Shown here piece by piece: positions 24,301 to 34,800 of a stretch of DNA of 64,000 nucleotides; the stretch's first letter is position 1; every line of letters starts with the position of its first letter. The notes beneath the pieces are model-generated. The model was not told the DNA's origin. It worked only from the letters and a program-made list of their open reading frames with translations, and ran no database searches. The translations under genes were made by a program, and so were the position numbers. This stretch comes from Streblospio benedicti (lineage: Eukaryota > Annelida > Polychaeta > Spionida > Spionidae). The stretch lies in NCBI GenBank assembly GCA_019095985.1, contig CM032669.1:39168693-39232692 (forward strand), read 5' to 3'.

Positions 24301-27300
24301 AGGGCCCCTTGTTATTTGGGGATTTGAGTTCTTTAAGAGATTTAACATAACTTGGGGCCCCTGAAAAAAATATACTTTTGGGCTTCGTCTGTTTTGCTGC
24401 TTTCGCATAAAAACGAAATATGCGTAAAAATGTTTGCCAATCTGGGGCCCCATAATAATGTTTACCAGGGCCTCTTGTTATTTGAGGCTTTGGGTTGTTT
24501 AACAGATTTGACATAACTTGGGGCCCCTGAAAGAATACATATATACTTGGGGCTTCTGTTTTGGTGCTTTAGCATAAAAGAGAAATATGCATGAAAATGT
24601 TGGCAAAAATCTGGGGCCCCATAGTAATGTTTACTAGGGCCCCTTGTTATTTGAGGCTTTGGCATGTTTAACAGATTTCATATAACTTGGGGCCCCTCAA
24701 AATTATATACTTGAGGCTTCTTCTGATTTTGTGCTTTCGCATAAATGTTTTTTAAAGAAGTACAAGGAAAAATGTTGACTAAATCTGGGGCCCCATAGTA
24801 ACTTTTATCTCTTTACGGTTTCTTATTATTCGAGGCTTTTGTGTCAAAAATGTGCACACGTAAACATTTTGCCAAAATCTGGGGTCCCTCTATTTGTTGG
24901 GGGCCCCTGGCTGCAGCCCGCTCAGCCGCCCCCCCTAATTGGGTACTGATGATATGCCATAAGTGCAAAGCATTTCTAGAGGAGTTTGGGCTCATGCTCC
25001 CCTTAGAAAATTTTGGAATTTAAACCCTTTTTCATAGCGTCTGAGGCTAATTCAAACAGAAAAGTAACCTTAAAATATATATGTTAAAGCTCATTTTCTT
25101 TCAGGGTTTGAACTTAGAATACCCCCCCCCCCCACAAAAAAATAATAATAATAAAAATAAAAAAAAATATTATACCATTTTATTTCAGCTGATCGCAGAG
25201 TTGATATCAAATGAAAGGGCTAAATATTTTAGAGGAAAGATCCAAGATACCACCACTATGGATGATATAGATTACTACGAGCACAGATTCGCACAAAGCC
25301 CTGATGCGGGAACTTCACACCTCTCTCTGATGGGCCCTGATGGCAGTGCGGTATCAATCACCACTACAATTAATACTCAGTAATGAACGATATTACGTTG
25401 ATTTAGAATTGAGTTTAATGCTAATCTAGTAACCTCTAAACACACCATTCTCACATGGTTCCATGCTATTGTGATAATTAACTATGCAGTATACTACAAA
25501 TAGTGACATAAATGAATGAATGTCATTAAGAAAATTACCTTTCATGTAAGTGAACATTTACGGATACTATCTGTATATATAATACTTAGTAATATTGTAT
25601 TATGAATACCTGATAAATAATACCTAGTAAATATATTTGCACATAACATAGATTTTATTTATAGTTTTGGGAGTATGGTCAAGGGCAAAAGAACAGGCAT
25701 CATTTTCAACAATGAAATGGATGATTTCTCAACACCAGGACTAGTGAATTCGTGGGGCTTCTCACCTTCACCATCTAATTACATAGAGGAAAGTATATTA
25801 GCGATACTAGCTATTAGTAAAAACATGAATTTATTTCAAATTGTGTTATTGACATGTAATTTAATGCAATCACATAGACCATACATAACTTTTTGAAACA
25901 CATGAACAGTAAAGTCCTCTAAGAGGATCATCCCTTTGAAATTACTACTTTTCAGAAGTGGCTGCCTGCTTCCAATACTTTTTTCTGTAATCAACATGGC
26001 CTCAAATAATGTGACCTATTATGACACCAGTCTGCTAAAAAAAACTGGTCCCACACACCAGGGTAATATGAAGGTCCTCATAAGGGAACGTTTGATGATC
26101 ATCCTCCCCCCCCCCACACCATCATAAATAAAAAATACAGATGGTATAAATATTCATTTAGAAGTTTTAATTGTACTAGATATACCAGCTCCTCCTCATG
26201 TCTTAGCATAGCACAATAAGCTTATGCTTTATTGTAGGTGGGCAAGAGACCTATGTCCTCCACATCTCCAACTATCGTGATGGACGGGAGTGGCAATGTC
26301 CGAATGGTGGTTGGCAGTGCTGGAGGCTCGCGTATTATCAGTGGAATTATTCAGGTAATGTGTAGGTAAAACACACACACACACACAGACACATATGCGT
26401 GAGTGTGTGTGTGTGTGCGTGTGCGTGCGCGCGCGCGCGTGTGTGTATAGTGATGATATGTATCTGGTCTAGGTGTACTAGTATGTTCCAAGGCTTATTC
26501 ATCAGTCATTAATGCCTATCAAATGGTATTTATGCTGTTGTATTAAGGCAAATATCATTGTAGAGAGACAAAACAATATGATTAAATCAAGTCCACCTTT
26601 CAGGTGCTTGTATCCTTGATTTCAGTTTAGGTATGGATGAGCCAGTTAATCAATATAATGTATGTGGGCACTGCTAGAAATTTCAAGATTTTGAGGGTCA
26701 AGCTATCAAGTGTTGAAGACCCTCAATATCAGCCACAAACGGTTCAGACTATATATGATTATCAAAATGTCATTCTCTTGAACAGACAATGATCAACAAC
26801 CTGTGGCTGGGCTTCCCCCTGGACCAGGCCGTGAATCGCCCCAGGATTCACCACCAGTTGCTTCCTCATAACCTGTTCATTGAACCCAACATGCCTCAGG
26901 TAATTATGGACGGAATGAACAAAACCCATAACAAGTTTTCTCTATATTGAGAAACGAGATTAAGGACAATATCCTCACATTGTATCGCAGTATCTGAGTT
27001 ATCTACTTATTGAAAACAACAGATCACTGGTTGAAATACTTACTTGAATTGAGTACTGTAGAAGTAGAATATTTCCAGACTATTAAATTCTGCGATGTTC
27101 ATTTATAAATTATTTTGTGACAATTTAATTTTGCGATTTTGGTCCATCTTGGACCTACTTTACATAGACTATTAATGTCTGCTGACTATTTAAGTTTGCA
27201 TTTTTGCACCTACCCTTGAAATTCACAAATTAAACTGTGCGCAAAATTTCTAATTTTACATTAAGTCCACAAATTCCCTTGATTGACAGATATTTTTGAT

Positions 27301-27773
27301 TCACTTACTACATTTGAACAATAAGATTTAGGAGAAGTGGTTTTTCCTGATCCTCCTAACAGGATTAAATGATGATTATCCAAAGAAACATAGATACGGA
27401 CACTTGATTATTTTATTGAAAGTAGTAATTGGAACATAAATTATCATGTATATATATGAATATATTTTCTGAAGAAGAGGGACCTTAATGGTATGATTGG
27501 TCTTTGAATGAAAATTGGTCTTTGTGATAAACCATCCACGACTACATCTACCTTAATTCATTTCAGAATATAATAGACTTCCTGCAATCTATGAAGCACA
27601 ACATCAGCCTCCCTAAGGAGCAGGAATATTTTTCACGGGTAATGCCTGTGATTAACACTTGTGAGGACTGTACCGATGCCAGTACTTGTGATGTGCTGTG
27701 TCTTAAAGCCACTACTGACTGGAGAATCGAAGAATTCGGTACTCGAAAGTCACCCAACACGGGAGGTTTCTAA
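7823..27773 (+). CDS. GGT: EGF-GGT: membrane-anchored gamma-glutamyltransferase with two EGF modules, copy B
   Basis: Exons: 7823-7854, 10571-10803, 11172-11294, 12933-13020, 13223-13345, 13703-13812, 13986-14178, 14273-14430, 14575-14727, 15089-15213, 25189-25379, 25665-25788, 26238-26354, 26786-26899, 27567-27773. They total 2091 bases (696 codons plus TAA) and all phases agree. Start: [10 protein letters not shown], then a split Ser joins exon 2. Residues ~17-40 form one hydrophobic signal anchor (type II topology). EGF1 (52-87) and EGF2 (93-128, opening DVNEC as in calcium-binding EGFs) each have six cysteines. The GGT domain follows from ~130: [26 protein letters not shown]; Thr488 in [13 protein letters not shown] is the expected nucleophile. 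A Cys-rich C-terminal insert ([14 protein letters not shown]) is shared with copy A. Intron 10 is 10 kb. The donor after 25788 is GA, not GT. The first exon is the least certain. Confidence 0.9.
8590..8685 (-). repeat. tRNA-derived SINE-like sequence
   Basis: On the minus strand: an A-box-like 'tagctgaagtggtagagc' and, about 55 bases later, a perfect B box 'gttcgaatccc'. The stems do not close as a cloverleaf with a paired acceptor, so it reads as a SINE head and not a working tRNA gene. Confidence 0.6.
8708..8863 (+). pseudogene. Cys-rich C-terminal fragment of an unknown protein
   Basis: One open frame ending at TAA 8861-8863 reads [20 protein letters not shown] followed by further CxC/CxxC pairs, about twelve cysteines in 40 residues. 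The pattern recalls the Cys-rich tails of CXC/tesmin-like and repeat-borne invertebrate proteins, such as the tail at 60990-61120 in this window. It lies in intron 1 of GGT B with no matching splice sites in phase. Function unknown; probably a stranded repeat-borne gene end. Confidence 0.35.
9481..9958 (+). repeat. Repeat family R, copy 2
   Basis: Begins gatcaaaagtgttcaaagaa and ends agcttgtccagagacaaac like copy 1, with a differing middle. Upstream (9160-9370) two degenerate 'gccatcttg....ctcacttatt' repeats occur about 140-170 bases apart; 6.9-8.2 kb and 8.9-9.1 kb show nothing recognisable. Confidence 0.75.
10170..10262 (+). repeat. (GT)n / (GC)n microsatellite
   Basis: Alternating purine-pyrimidine run (tgtgtg, gcgtgc, gcgcgc), a potential Z-DNA tract, about 300 bases before the transmembrane/EGF1 exon of GGT B. 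Confidence 0.95.
12635..12885 (+). repeat. tRNA-derived SINE just upstream of a GGT B exon
   Basis: Head with A box 'tggccgagtgg' and B-box-like 'gggttctattcc'; body ends 'caatgacctggtgtaaaatg', a phrase also found (degenerate) in the minus-strand SINE at 37530-37805. Its end is about 50 bases from the acceptor of exon 12933-13020, so it may supply that exon's branch point region. Confidence 0.7.
16665..16988 (+). pseudogene. Degraded coding fragment, possibly LINE ORF1
   Basis: A +strand frame reads [12 protein letters not shown]-type coiled-coil-like sequence, then after a break [20 protein letters not shown]. Basic/hydrophobic alternation and the 'VKIEF...EEK...L' look recall the RNA-binding part of non-LTR ORF1 proteins. 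I could not confirm the family; the rest of the element is missing. Confidence 0.25.
18061..18385. repeat. (TA)n microsatellite cluster
   Basis: Several (TA)n tracts: 18064-18110, 18170-18205, 18285-18335 and 18355-18382. Similar tracts lie at 20050-20080 and 20276-20330. Such tracts often flank Penelope-like insertions. Confidence 0.95.
18544..18582 (-). ncRNA. Hammerhead ribozyme motif 1 (Penelope-type)
   Basis: Minus strand, 5' to 3': stem I GUGC, core CUGAUGA, stem II GGC-UUU-GCC, GAA, stem III ACA-CUG-UGU, cleavage base A (complement of 18548), stem I return GCAU. Every conserved core base of a minimal type I hammerhead is present and all three stems pair (one G-U). It lies just 3' of the Penelope GIY-YIG frame, where the literature places such ribozymes. 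Confidence 0.8.
18544..19340 (-). mobile_element. Penelope-like retroelement, 3' fragment with GIY-YIG endonuclease
   Basis: Minus-strand frames 19306-19070 and 19115-18681 overlap with one frame change between them. They read [16 protein letters not shown], then [32 protein letters not shown] and [20 protein letters not shown], the GIY-YIG endonuclease and its Cys linker as found in Penelope-like elements of marine invertebrates. The reverse transcriptase is absent, so the element is 5' truncated. About 100 bases past the stop, on the same strand, sits a hammerhead ribozyme motif (18544-18582), as is known for the 3' ends and terminal repeats of this order. Confidence 0.85.
19426..19465 (-). 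ncRNA. Hammerhead ribozyme motif 2 (left arm of inverted repeat)
   Basis: Minus strand: stem I GCCC, CUGAUGA, stem II UGC-CAA-GCA flanked by U-U, GAA, stem III ACAAC/GUUGU (self-complementary, so it may close only as a dimer), cleavage base A (complement of 19430), stem I return GGGC. Stem I pairs perfectly. Located 5' of the Penelope fragment on the same strand. Confidence 0.8.
19982..20021 (+). ncRNA. Hammerhead ribozyme motif 3 (right arm of inverted repeat)
   Basis: Same sequence as motif 2 but on the plus strand: GCCC 19982-19985, CTGATGA 19986-19992, stem II 19993-20003, GAA 20004-20006, stem III 20007-20016, cleavage base A 20017, GGGC 20018-20021. All core bases conserved. Confidence 0.8.
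20996..21040. repeat. Target-site duplication of the LINE, left copy
   Basis: ggtgcaagtccaattgtgta... ending 'atggcattt'; repeated at 22801-22844 with one deletion and one or two substitutions. Confidence 0.8.
21041..22800 (-). mobile_element. CR1-type LINE, 5' truncated and decayed
   Basis: Minus-strand pieces in element order: [20 protein letters not shown] (22535-22335), [20 protein letters not shown] (22331-22116), [20 protein letters not shown] with the reverse-transcriptase FADD box (21951-21763), then the C-terminal domain (21720-21419), each in a different frame, so at least four breaks. The 3' end is a short GACTTA repeat (21041-21060). The copy is flanked by a 44-45-base direct repeat (20996-21040 and 22801-22844), which starts right where the tail ends, as a target-site duplication should. 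Confidence 0.85.
22801..22844. repeat. Target-site duplication of the LINE, right copy
   Basis: Matches 20996-21040. It bounds the truncated 5' end of the LINE. Confidence 0.8.
22877..24186. mobile_element. Harbinger-like DNA transposon, 1.31 kb
   Basis: Terminal inverted repeats of about 60 bases: left gacccccatttcgcatggcc, right end complementary with few mismatches. Both ends are flanked by TAA (22874-22876 and 24187-24189), the three-base TWA duplication typical of PIF/Harbinger. Inside, a +strand stretch near 23840-23865 reads QTRLWIRP, which resembles the start of Harbinger nucleases (RLWVRPW), but no long frame survives. Non-autonomous or decayed. Confidence 0.8.
24279..24960 (+). repeat. 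Tandem repeat with GGGGCCCC, period ~163-174 bases
   Basis: Units start with 'ctggggccccata' at 24279, 24442, 24611 and 24785, and a shortened one at 24879 (ctggggtccc). Each holds a second 'acttggggcccctgaa' phrase. About 4.5 divergent copies. Apparent minus-strand frames rich in GPxxHYYGAP are translations of this repeat. Confidence 0.9.
25789..25794 (+). promoter_or_regulatory. Non-canonical or damaged splice donor (GAAAGT) in GGT B
   Basis: The paralogous exon in copy A ends at a normal GTAAGT. Here the matching position reads GAAAGT. Using it gives the same exon length as copy A (124 bases) and keeps the downstream frame; the nearest GT (25793) adds four bases and shifts the frame of the next exon. 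Either a rare GA-AG intron, a base error, or a disabling mutation. Confidence 0.6.
26369..26440 (+). repeat. (CA)n/(GT)n microsatellite in GGT B intron
   Basis: acacac run, then gtgtgt, gtgcgt and gcgcgc runs; shortly after the donor of exon 26238-26354. Confidence 0.95.
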
Positions 27774-27774
27774 G

Positions 27775-27780
27775 AATAAA
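27775..27780 (+). terminator. Polyadenylation signal of GGT copy B
   Basis: AATAAA begins one base after the TAA stop (27771-27773). If used, the 3' UTR would be only some 20-30 bases; other A/T-rich signals downstream cannot be excluded. Confidence 0.4.
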
Positions 27781-28039
27781 AATATTCAATCGTAAACAAA
27801 ATTTTGTTTTAGTTGCAAAAGAGCATAGCAAGAAAAGATGAAGAACATTTTAATATAATTTAATCAAAAAGGATGCACTATTTTCCACATAATATTGTTA
27901 AAAAAATGAATAAAAAAGTAAAAAATGTATGCTTCTTAAGCGTTCACTCACAACCAACCTCTTCATATATGGATACAAATTGTTCTCTGTGTGTACAGGG
28001 TGCCATGTGGGACACCTTCAATTTCGTCCCTCATAATGC

Positions 28040-28320
28040 CTTTCGTCAACGAAAGCCATCTACAGAGACGAAAGGCAAAAACAAAAGACAAAAGGCAAAA
28101 CCAAAAGACGAAAGGCAAAATTCAGTAAATCATCCTTTTGTCTACGAAATTAACTTCAGTTCAATTTCGTAGACGAAAGGATGATTTTACAGACAAAGGG
28201 ACACTAATACAAACACCATTTTGTTGTTCCTTTTGTCTGTAAAATCATCTTTTCGTTTATGAAATATTTGCCTTTTCGTCTTTGCCTTTCGTCTATATAC
28301 TTTGCCTTTCGTCTCACCCA
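28040..28320. repeat. Fold-back repeat built from 'gacgaaaggcaaa'
   Basis: Left half carries four 'gacgaaaggcaaa'-like units, right half the reverse complement (tttgcctttcgtc). The centre has a hairpin, catccttttgtctacgaaat paired with its reverse complement, and a second arm pair around 'gattttacagacaaa'. It lies between the convergent GGT B and palmitoyltransferase genes. No frame of note. Confidence 0.75.
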
Positions 28321-28561
28321 ACAAAAACGTACGTCGGAACGTAAAAACGCCACGTGCACATAGTCACGTTCTCACAAAGATTTACAGCATTTTGCGCAAA
28401 ACTAACAAAGTTTGTTATATAATATGACATTTTAATTGTGTAAGCTGATAACTGAATTCCAATGATTTGTTAATTGCATGCTCTTGCTGTTATATAGAAG
28501 TACATGTACTATTAAGAATATATAAAGCAGTTATAAGATTATAACTCTCACTTAAATATGT

Positions 28562-28661
28562 NNNNNNNNNNNNNNNNNNNNNNNNNNNNNNNNNNNNNNN
28601 NNNNNNNNNNNNNNNNNNNNNNNNNNNNNNNNNNNNNNNNNNNNNNNNNNNNNNNNNNNNN
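28562..28661. other. Assembly gap (100 N)
   Basis: Exactly 100 N, a nominal gap size. It lies about 190 bases beyond the last visible palmitoyltransferase exon and may hide the gene's 3' exons. Confidence 1.
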
Positions 28662-28846
28662 AAAAAATTGAAATATGTTATATAATGTAAAATAATATAA
28701 TAAAATCATAAATTATTGTACACTCTTTCTAAGAATGTCAATAAACAAACAAACAACCATATCTGATATTAGTCATTCCAAATTTTTCTCAACCCCCACC
28801 CACCTCTCCAAAAATACATAAATAAATGGAAAAAAATTGATCTAAC

Positions 28847-31800
28847 CTGAGCAAATTAACTCCCCAGAGCATTGAAACGCCGTTCATGAGCATGAGCGTC
28901 CACACCCATGGCTGCTCATAGAATATCTGCCAAGCTGCTTCATACAGTGAGAGTGATGAGTATATCTGCAAACACAACACAAATTTCCAGTAACAAAATC
29001 TAAAGGAATACTTCAATGATTCAGAGTTGTAGGGTTTGCAAGTTAGTGGCATGGACTTTGTGACATTAGCCCAGAATAAAAATGTACCATTGCGTACATT
29101 GGAAACCAAAGACAAAAAAAAAAACACTGTACCAAATCATTATTTTATGGGTCTAGTGCCGTGTAATTATTAGTCTAAATCCTTAATGTATAACCCTGCG
29201 ATTTTGAATGTAATTTGCATGAGACATGACAAACTTACATACACATGGAAATCAGCATTTGTTGATTTTTTCACAAACTTTACGACCACCCCAACTACAC
29301 ACATATTGATAATGCTAAAGTGTATAGTGGATACACGTTTAAAAATGTGCATTAATTGTACCTTAGAATTTCACTTTGTATAATTGAAAAACAATGCAAA
29401 ATAAATACTTACATTATGCAGGAATTGAAACGATACGTATTCGAACATGATCATTGACAACATGACATCTGCGATGAAGAGTACAAACTTGCGATGGTTG
29501 TTTCTCGCGATGCATTGATAGAGGAACAGACAATGATGGTCAAGATCATAGTAACACTTGACACAAATTTTGCAGTGGTGTGAGCGAGGCGGTGGGATTA
29601 TCTGAAGAAAAAAGAAGCATATAACATTTTTCATGACCACGCAAATAATGTCTATAGATAATAGCAATTATCAATATACTAGCTTATACCTGTGGGAACG
29701 CAAAATCTATAATAGACAATAAAGTCGCGTGCCCTATTTTTGAAGTAAACAACCTCCCCCCCACCCCCCATCCTTGGCCACTATGCAACATCAAATATTG
29801 CTTGGATGGCACATGTCTACAGCATCAGCACTGTCCTGACACTCACCCCAGCACTGTACAACTGTTCTACCACCCCCCTCCCCCCGGCCAACATTATAGT
29901 AACAACAACGACTCCCTATTCTGGCACCACCCTCCACTGTGCTAATAGCACCTGTCCATGTCACATAGCAGTGACCGCAATCCCTTACTAATAGATGCAT
30001 TGCCACCTTAATATTTGAACCCATGTGATTTCTTTTACGTCTTTTTGACACCAATTGACTCCATGATGCTGACTATTGTCTGCACTTTTGGTTACTAAAT
30101 TGCCAACAAGCACCCATAGTCAGATGGTGCCTAGCTAGTCATGTCAGGGAGGAGTTCACCACACTACCCCCCAAAATTAGCGTATTAATATATAGATAGT
30201 ATGGCTTTTACATGAATCTGTACTTCCGACAGTGTCAGGATTAGGTGGACAAGTGCTATTGGCCCACAAGATGAGTAGCACTCAAATATTTACTCCTGCA
30301 AAAAATACACTTCATATACCTATAGGCAAAATGGACTGGAATTTGCTACTCGTCAAAAAAACAAATTGCAAAAACTTTTTGTTTGCTCATACTTCACAAG
30401 GTTACATTAGTCAATATGACCAGATGAGTGGGTTATCATTACCCTGACTTTGTCTTTTCAAGTTTTGATATTTACATGAGCTCTTGGATGGAAGCTTGTA
30501 CATGTAACAACAATACAAATTGTGACATTTTTCTGTAGAAAGATCAATGACTGAATAACAAAGTTTGCTGTTCCAATATACTTGACTCTTCAACAAAGAA
30601 CATACTTTTTTATTTGTTGGTTTGGAAATACAACATTCATGTACCTCACAATCTTGACAAAGTGATTCTATGCGGATCAAGCCAGTGGCGATGTCTCTTA
30701 CTGAGTATGGTTCATTCATGCCTGTTTTAAGTTCACTTTCCTTTATCACACCTGAAATTAGATAACAAATTTGTTTGATTATGAATATTATCTTAAATTG
30801 TGATAATTAATTAACTTTCCAATAATTGAACACTTACCTGGATCTCGTGTAAGAAGGGTATAATACATGTATGACATGAGTAATGTCTGTCCCAAGGTTA
30901 TCACAGAAAACACAGGATAGTCCATGTACATGGCTTTCATTGAATTAAGGAGTATTTGGGGATATAGCAGATTTTTATATTTAAACACTAAAAGATATTC
31001 AATGCATCTTTATTAATGATATGAAAGTCATCTAGTAACAACATAATTTAGGCTTTGTTGAAAGGATACATGGCAGGATGACTATATAGGAGCAAAACAT
31101 GGTGTAGAAGAATCCGGCAGCAAAGCAGCCCGCATGAATTGGGTTAGGCCATCTAAAGAACACACAAACCCACAAGAGAAGTTAAAATTTCCCTGCAAAA
31201 GCATACATGTACCCCCGGTATACCTGTTGTATACTAATATGAGCAATATGCAATATATTCTATTTTCTAAATATATTTAAATTCTCATTAATTCTTGTAT
31301 AACTATGAATGAGGAGATATTGATTTTATTATATTCTCAAAATATAGTTAGTCCAGAGAGATTCATTTTCAGCACAGTTCAAGTCTAAATTTAATTAGCT
31401 TTTAGATAGTCATGTGCATCCATAAAATTCCCTTCATAGCACCAAACAAGCACTGAAAGATACCACCCAAAATAAAAACCAATCAGTTTTGACAAAAAAA
31501 TTGTAAATGATTAGATCTGCATTATCACATTTTCACATTTACTAAAAAAAAATTCAATATGATGGATATGAAATAACACACATTTTAGTTGTAACCAACG
31601 CAAGTTTTTTTTTACAAGTTTTGATAAAAATAAGAGATGTTTGATGTTATTCTGTGAAAGCATAATGTGATGAGCTTCAAATAATGTTCATATAAGCTTC
31701 CTTCGGCATTAGCTAGAAAAATGTAATGAAAGCTGGGGAAAGCCCTTAATGTAGCACTTTAAAGTAATAAGTAAACAAACTTTCAAATAGTATTCAGTGT

Positions 31801-34800
31801 CAATTTAGGTTCAAATTGTCAAACTTATTTTTTTTCAATCTGTCGTTTTAAAATATGATAGGTTACAGAAATCCCTATTTATGTAGATTTTAAGTATTAG
31901 ATTTGTTATGATTTGTGGAACAGAATAAAGCTTTGCCATGTATTACCCATGCAAAATAATGTTCTAATTTGCAATTCAGCAATATGTTATAAATAACCTG
32001 GCCAGATGCGACATCTGATCTTGCTGGCATTCATTGCATAATCTGAGGCAGCTATTTATGAAGAAATATGAAGTTACCGGTACAATGTTGTTGATAAATT
32101 AATGATAATGTTGATAATTTTTTATAAATCATACAATCTTAACATTTTCTCAGTCAAATGTATTAAAACACAAAAAAGGCCAATTGCTACTTTACTATGC
32201 ATTTCATTATTATCATAACTACATATAAGAATTCAATTGAATGATAGAATATTTACTACATTGCTATTACTAAAACATTCAAGAATAGTGGGAAAAAGAT
32301 ATTACCTACAAACATGTTGCATTCGGTGACCATGACCATACAACACAAATACGGTAAAAGCTAGGCCTAACAACATCGTCCACCCTTTTTGCTCGAAGAA
32401 CTAAAAACAACAAGATTTTGTATGAGCCTTGCCCAATGAAATATTTGTAATATTCTATAGCATAATCATTAACATGTAATTAATATGTTTTATGAAAGAC
32501 ATACAGTATGGACATTGGTTACTATTGAGATAAAAAATTAACAAGTTGAAAAACTACATACATGTACTACAAAACCATACCATATATACATGTACTAACA
32601 TTAACAAACCGGATTATTACATAATGCAAAAAGAAATTAAAAAATTCCGGAAATAGAGACACACTTAAAACTTACTTGTGCAAAAGAGAGGCACATTGCA
32701 TAGATTAAGGCTGGAAGAATTAGATGGAACCACCAGCCCAATACTGGTCCAGACACAGGCTTATCGTGAGGGGTGTCTTTAGCATACAGTGACATCCATT
32801 TTACAATTTCACGATGTCTGAAAAATAAAAAATTCTAAAATATGATATGCAGTTTCACAAAAAAGGGTACAGCAAACTTTCATAAAGCAATGAATAAAAA
32901 ATTATAAATGAATATTTTTTTTCATAGTTGATTCATAGCATAAGTTTTTGGCGCACAAAGGTCATGTGCGTTGTGCCGCGCAGTCGATGGTCTGCCAATA
33001 GCGGCAGATACGTCCAGGGAGAGAGAGAGATATAGCATAACTTAGTATGCCAATTCTATAAGAATTTGTAAAATTGATTTAGTAATAATTGACATAAACT
33101 TTCCATTTGCCCAGGTTTCAATTGATTTCCACAGTTCTACCCCCCAGGTATGCACATGTAATTATAAAACTTTCTCTTCGAAGCTTTACTAACTTTGCAT
33201 TTGGTCCCATCTGTGCAAACTGTAGCGGAGTCATTCCCTGCTTGTTCTGCTCATGAATGAGGCTGAGTTTGCCTTGCTCGAGGATGGTCCAGCACAGCTC
33301 CTCGTGGCCGGCCTGAGCAGCCAGGTGCAGGACGTTGTTTTCATGGCCGTCTCGCTCAAACAGGTCACAACGCTGCAGTCACATGTTCTCTACTCTTAAT
33401 GCCCAAAGCATAGTGAGATTATTTCTATATACATGAATGTAATTTTCGTAGTATGAGATTTGTGCAGTGACAATTTCTCAACAAAAAATTTGTCTAAAGA
33501 GCACAAGTGTAACTAAAAAGTGAGTTTGGAAAATTGACAAGTTGTCCGTTGAATTCTCAGTTTGCCAGGGTTTATGGCACAGTGGTAGATTTAATATTTG
33601 TCTACAAAATCTTCAAATTGTTAACGCAATTTTTTCAAAATTGACCATGGCACATATTAATAAATAACTAAGTAAATGTGGTATCTAGATAGGTGAACAA
33701 AAATGTAAGTGCAAAGAATTCAGTATGAACCATATATTTACTGATCATGGAGAGAATACACTTACCCCATTACGTGTGAGATACATGAAGACTTCTCTGT
33801 GACCATGAGCAGCAGCCAGATGAATGGGCAGGATAAAGTAATAATCACGCTGGTTGAAATCCTCACCACACACTTGATTCAGATAATGCAACGCAAGCCT
33901 AGATGTAAAATTCTCTGACATGTTACCAAAGACAATACTATTTCAAAATGAAAATAAAAAAAATGTAGGATCTCAATGGAAAAGAATATGAATTCATCAT
34001 CAGCATGTTTTACATGTGTTTTTACTTGTTTCATTATCAGTGAGAAGGTTAGGAAATTGAATCTCTACAGTGGGAAAAAGTCTGATTTTGATAAACTTGA
34101 TTTCAGTTTTGTGTCAGAGGTTTTTCATTTTCTTTGGACTAAGTTTCAATAGCCCTGAGCATTCAAGAGGTTACCATGCTGGGTTCTGTGATGACATGCA
34201 GGATATTTTGGTATTACAAGACAGGTTCAGTCAACCCTCTAAAATCCCCTAAGAATGTACTGTTTGAATATTTGCTAGATATATTTTACTTTATCATAGA
34301 AAAATCCCTCATGGTTCTTACACTGAGCCTCCTTGTGCAGCGTGGTGCATCACACATTTGCCTGACTTATCCACGGCATTCAAGTCAGCTCCTGCTTCAA
34401 TCAAAAGGTGCATGATCTGCAACGAAACAGTTTATATAAATCATCAATTAGAAACTGTATGACATGTTTAAAATTTAGAGTCAATTCAAAGTGCACATTG
34501 TAAGCATTGTAAGTTAATTCTCTATAAACTATATTATATATAAATTCTGTGAAAACATTGACAAAATTAAATTTATCTCATTAATGTAATTTGACTGGTC
34601 AATGAAAAAATTTATTTTGCTAAAATACCCGTGGATGTCCTCTTTTACAGGCAAAATGGAGAGGCGTTTCATTAAAATCTGTCCGTGCATTAACGTCTGC
34701 ACCATGATGTAACATTAGTTCAACAAGACCCGGATCTCCACGCAGACAGGCTTTGTGCAAGGGCTGCTGTCCATTAAATCCTTGAAAAAGAATTCCTTTT

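Larger units (their letters stand above)
15214..25188 (+). other. 9,975-base intron of GGT B filled with mobile DNA
   Basis: The homologous intron of copy A is 165 bases (207-371). In order, this one holds: unassigned AT-rich DNA (15.2-16.6 kb), a small coding fragment (16665-16988), unassigned DNA (17.0-18.0 kb), AT microsatellites (18061-18385), a Penelope-like element remnant with hammerhead ribozymes (18544-20050), AT-rich DNA with more (TA)n (20.05-20.99 kb), a CR1-like LINE (21041-22800), a Harbinger-like transposon (22877-24186) and a GGGGCCCC tandem repeat (24279-24960). Confidence 0.9.

Noticed and set aside
24226-24665. Minus-strand frames with SKHYYGAPD repeats, possible repeat protein
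   Set aside because: Frames follow the DNA tandem repeat and end or shift with it; no splice or start support.
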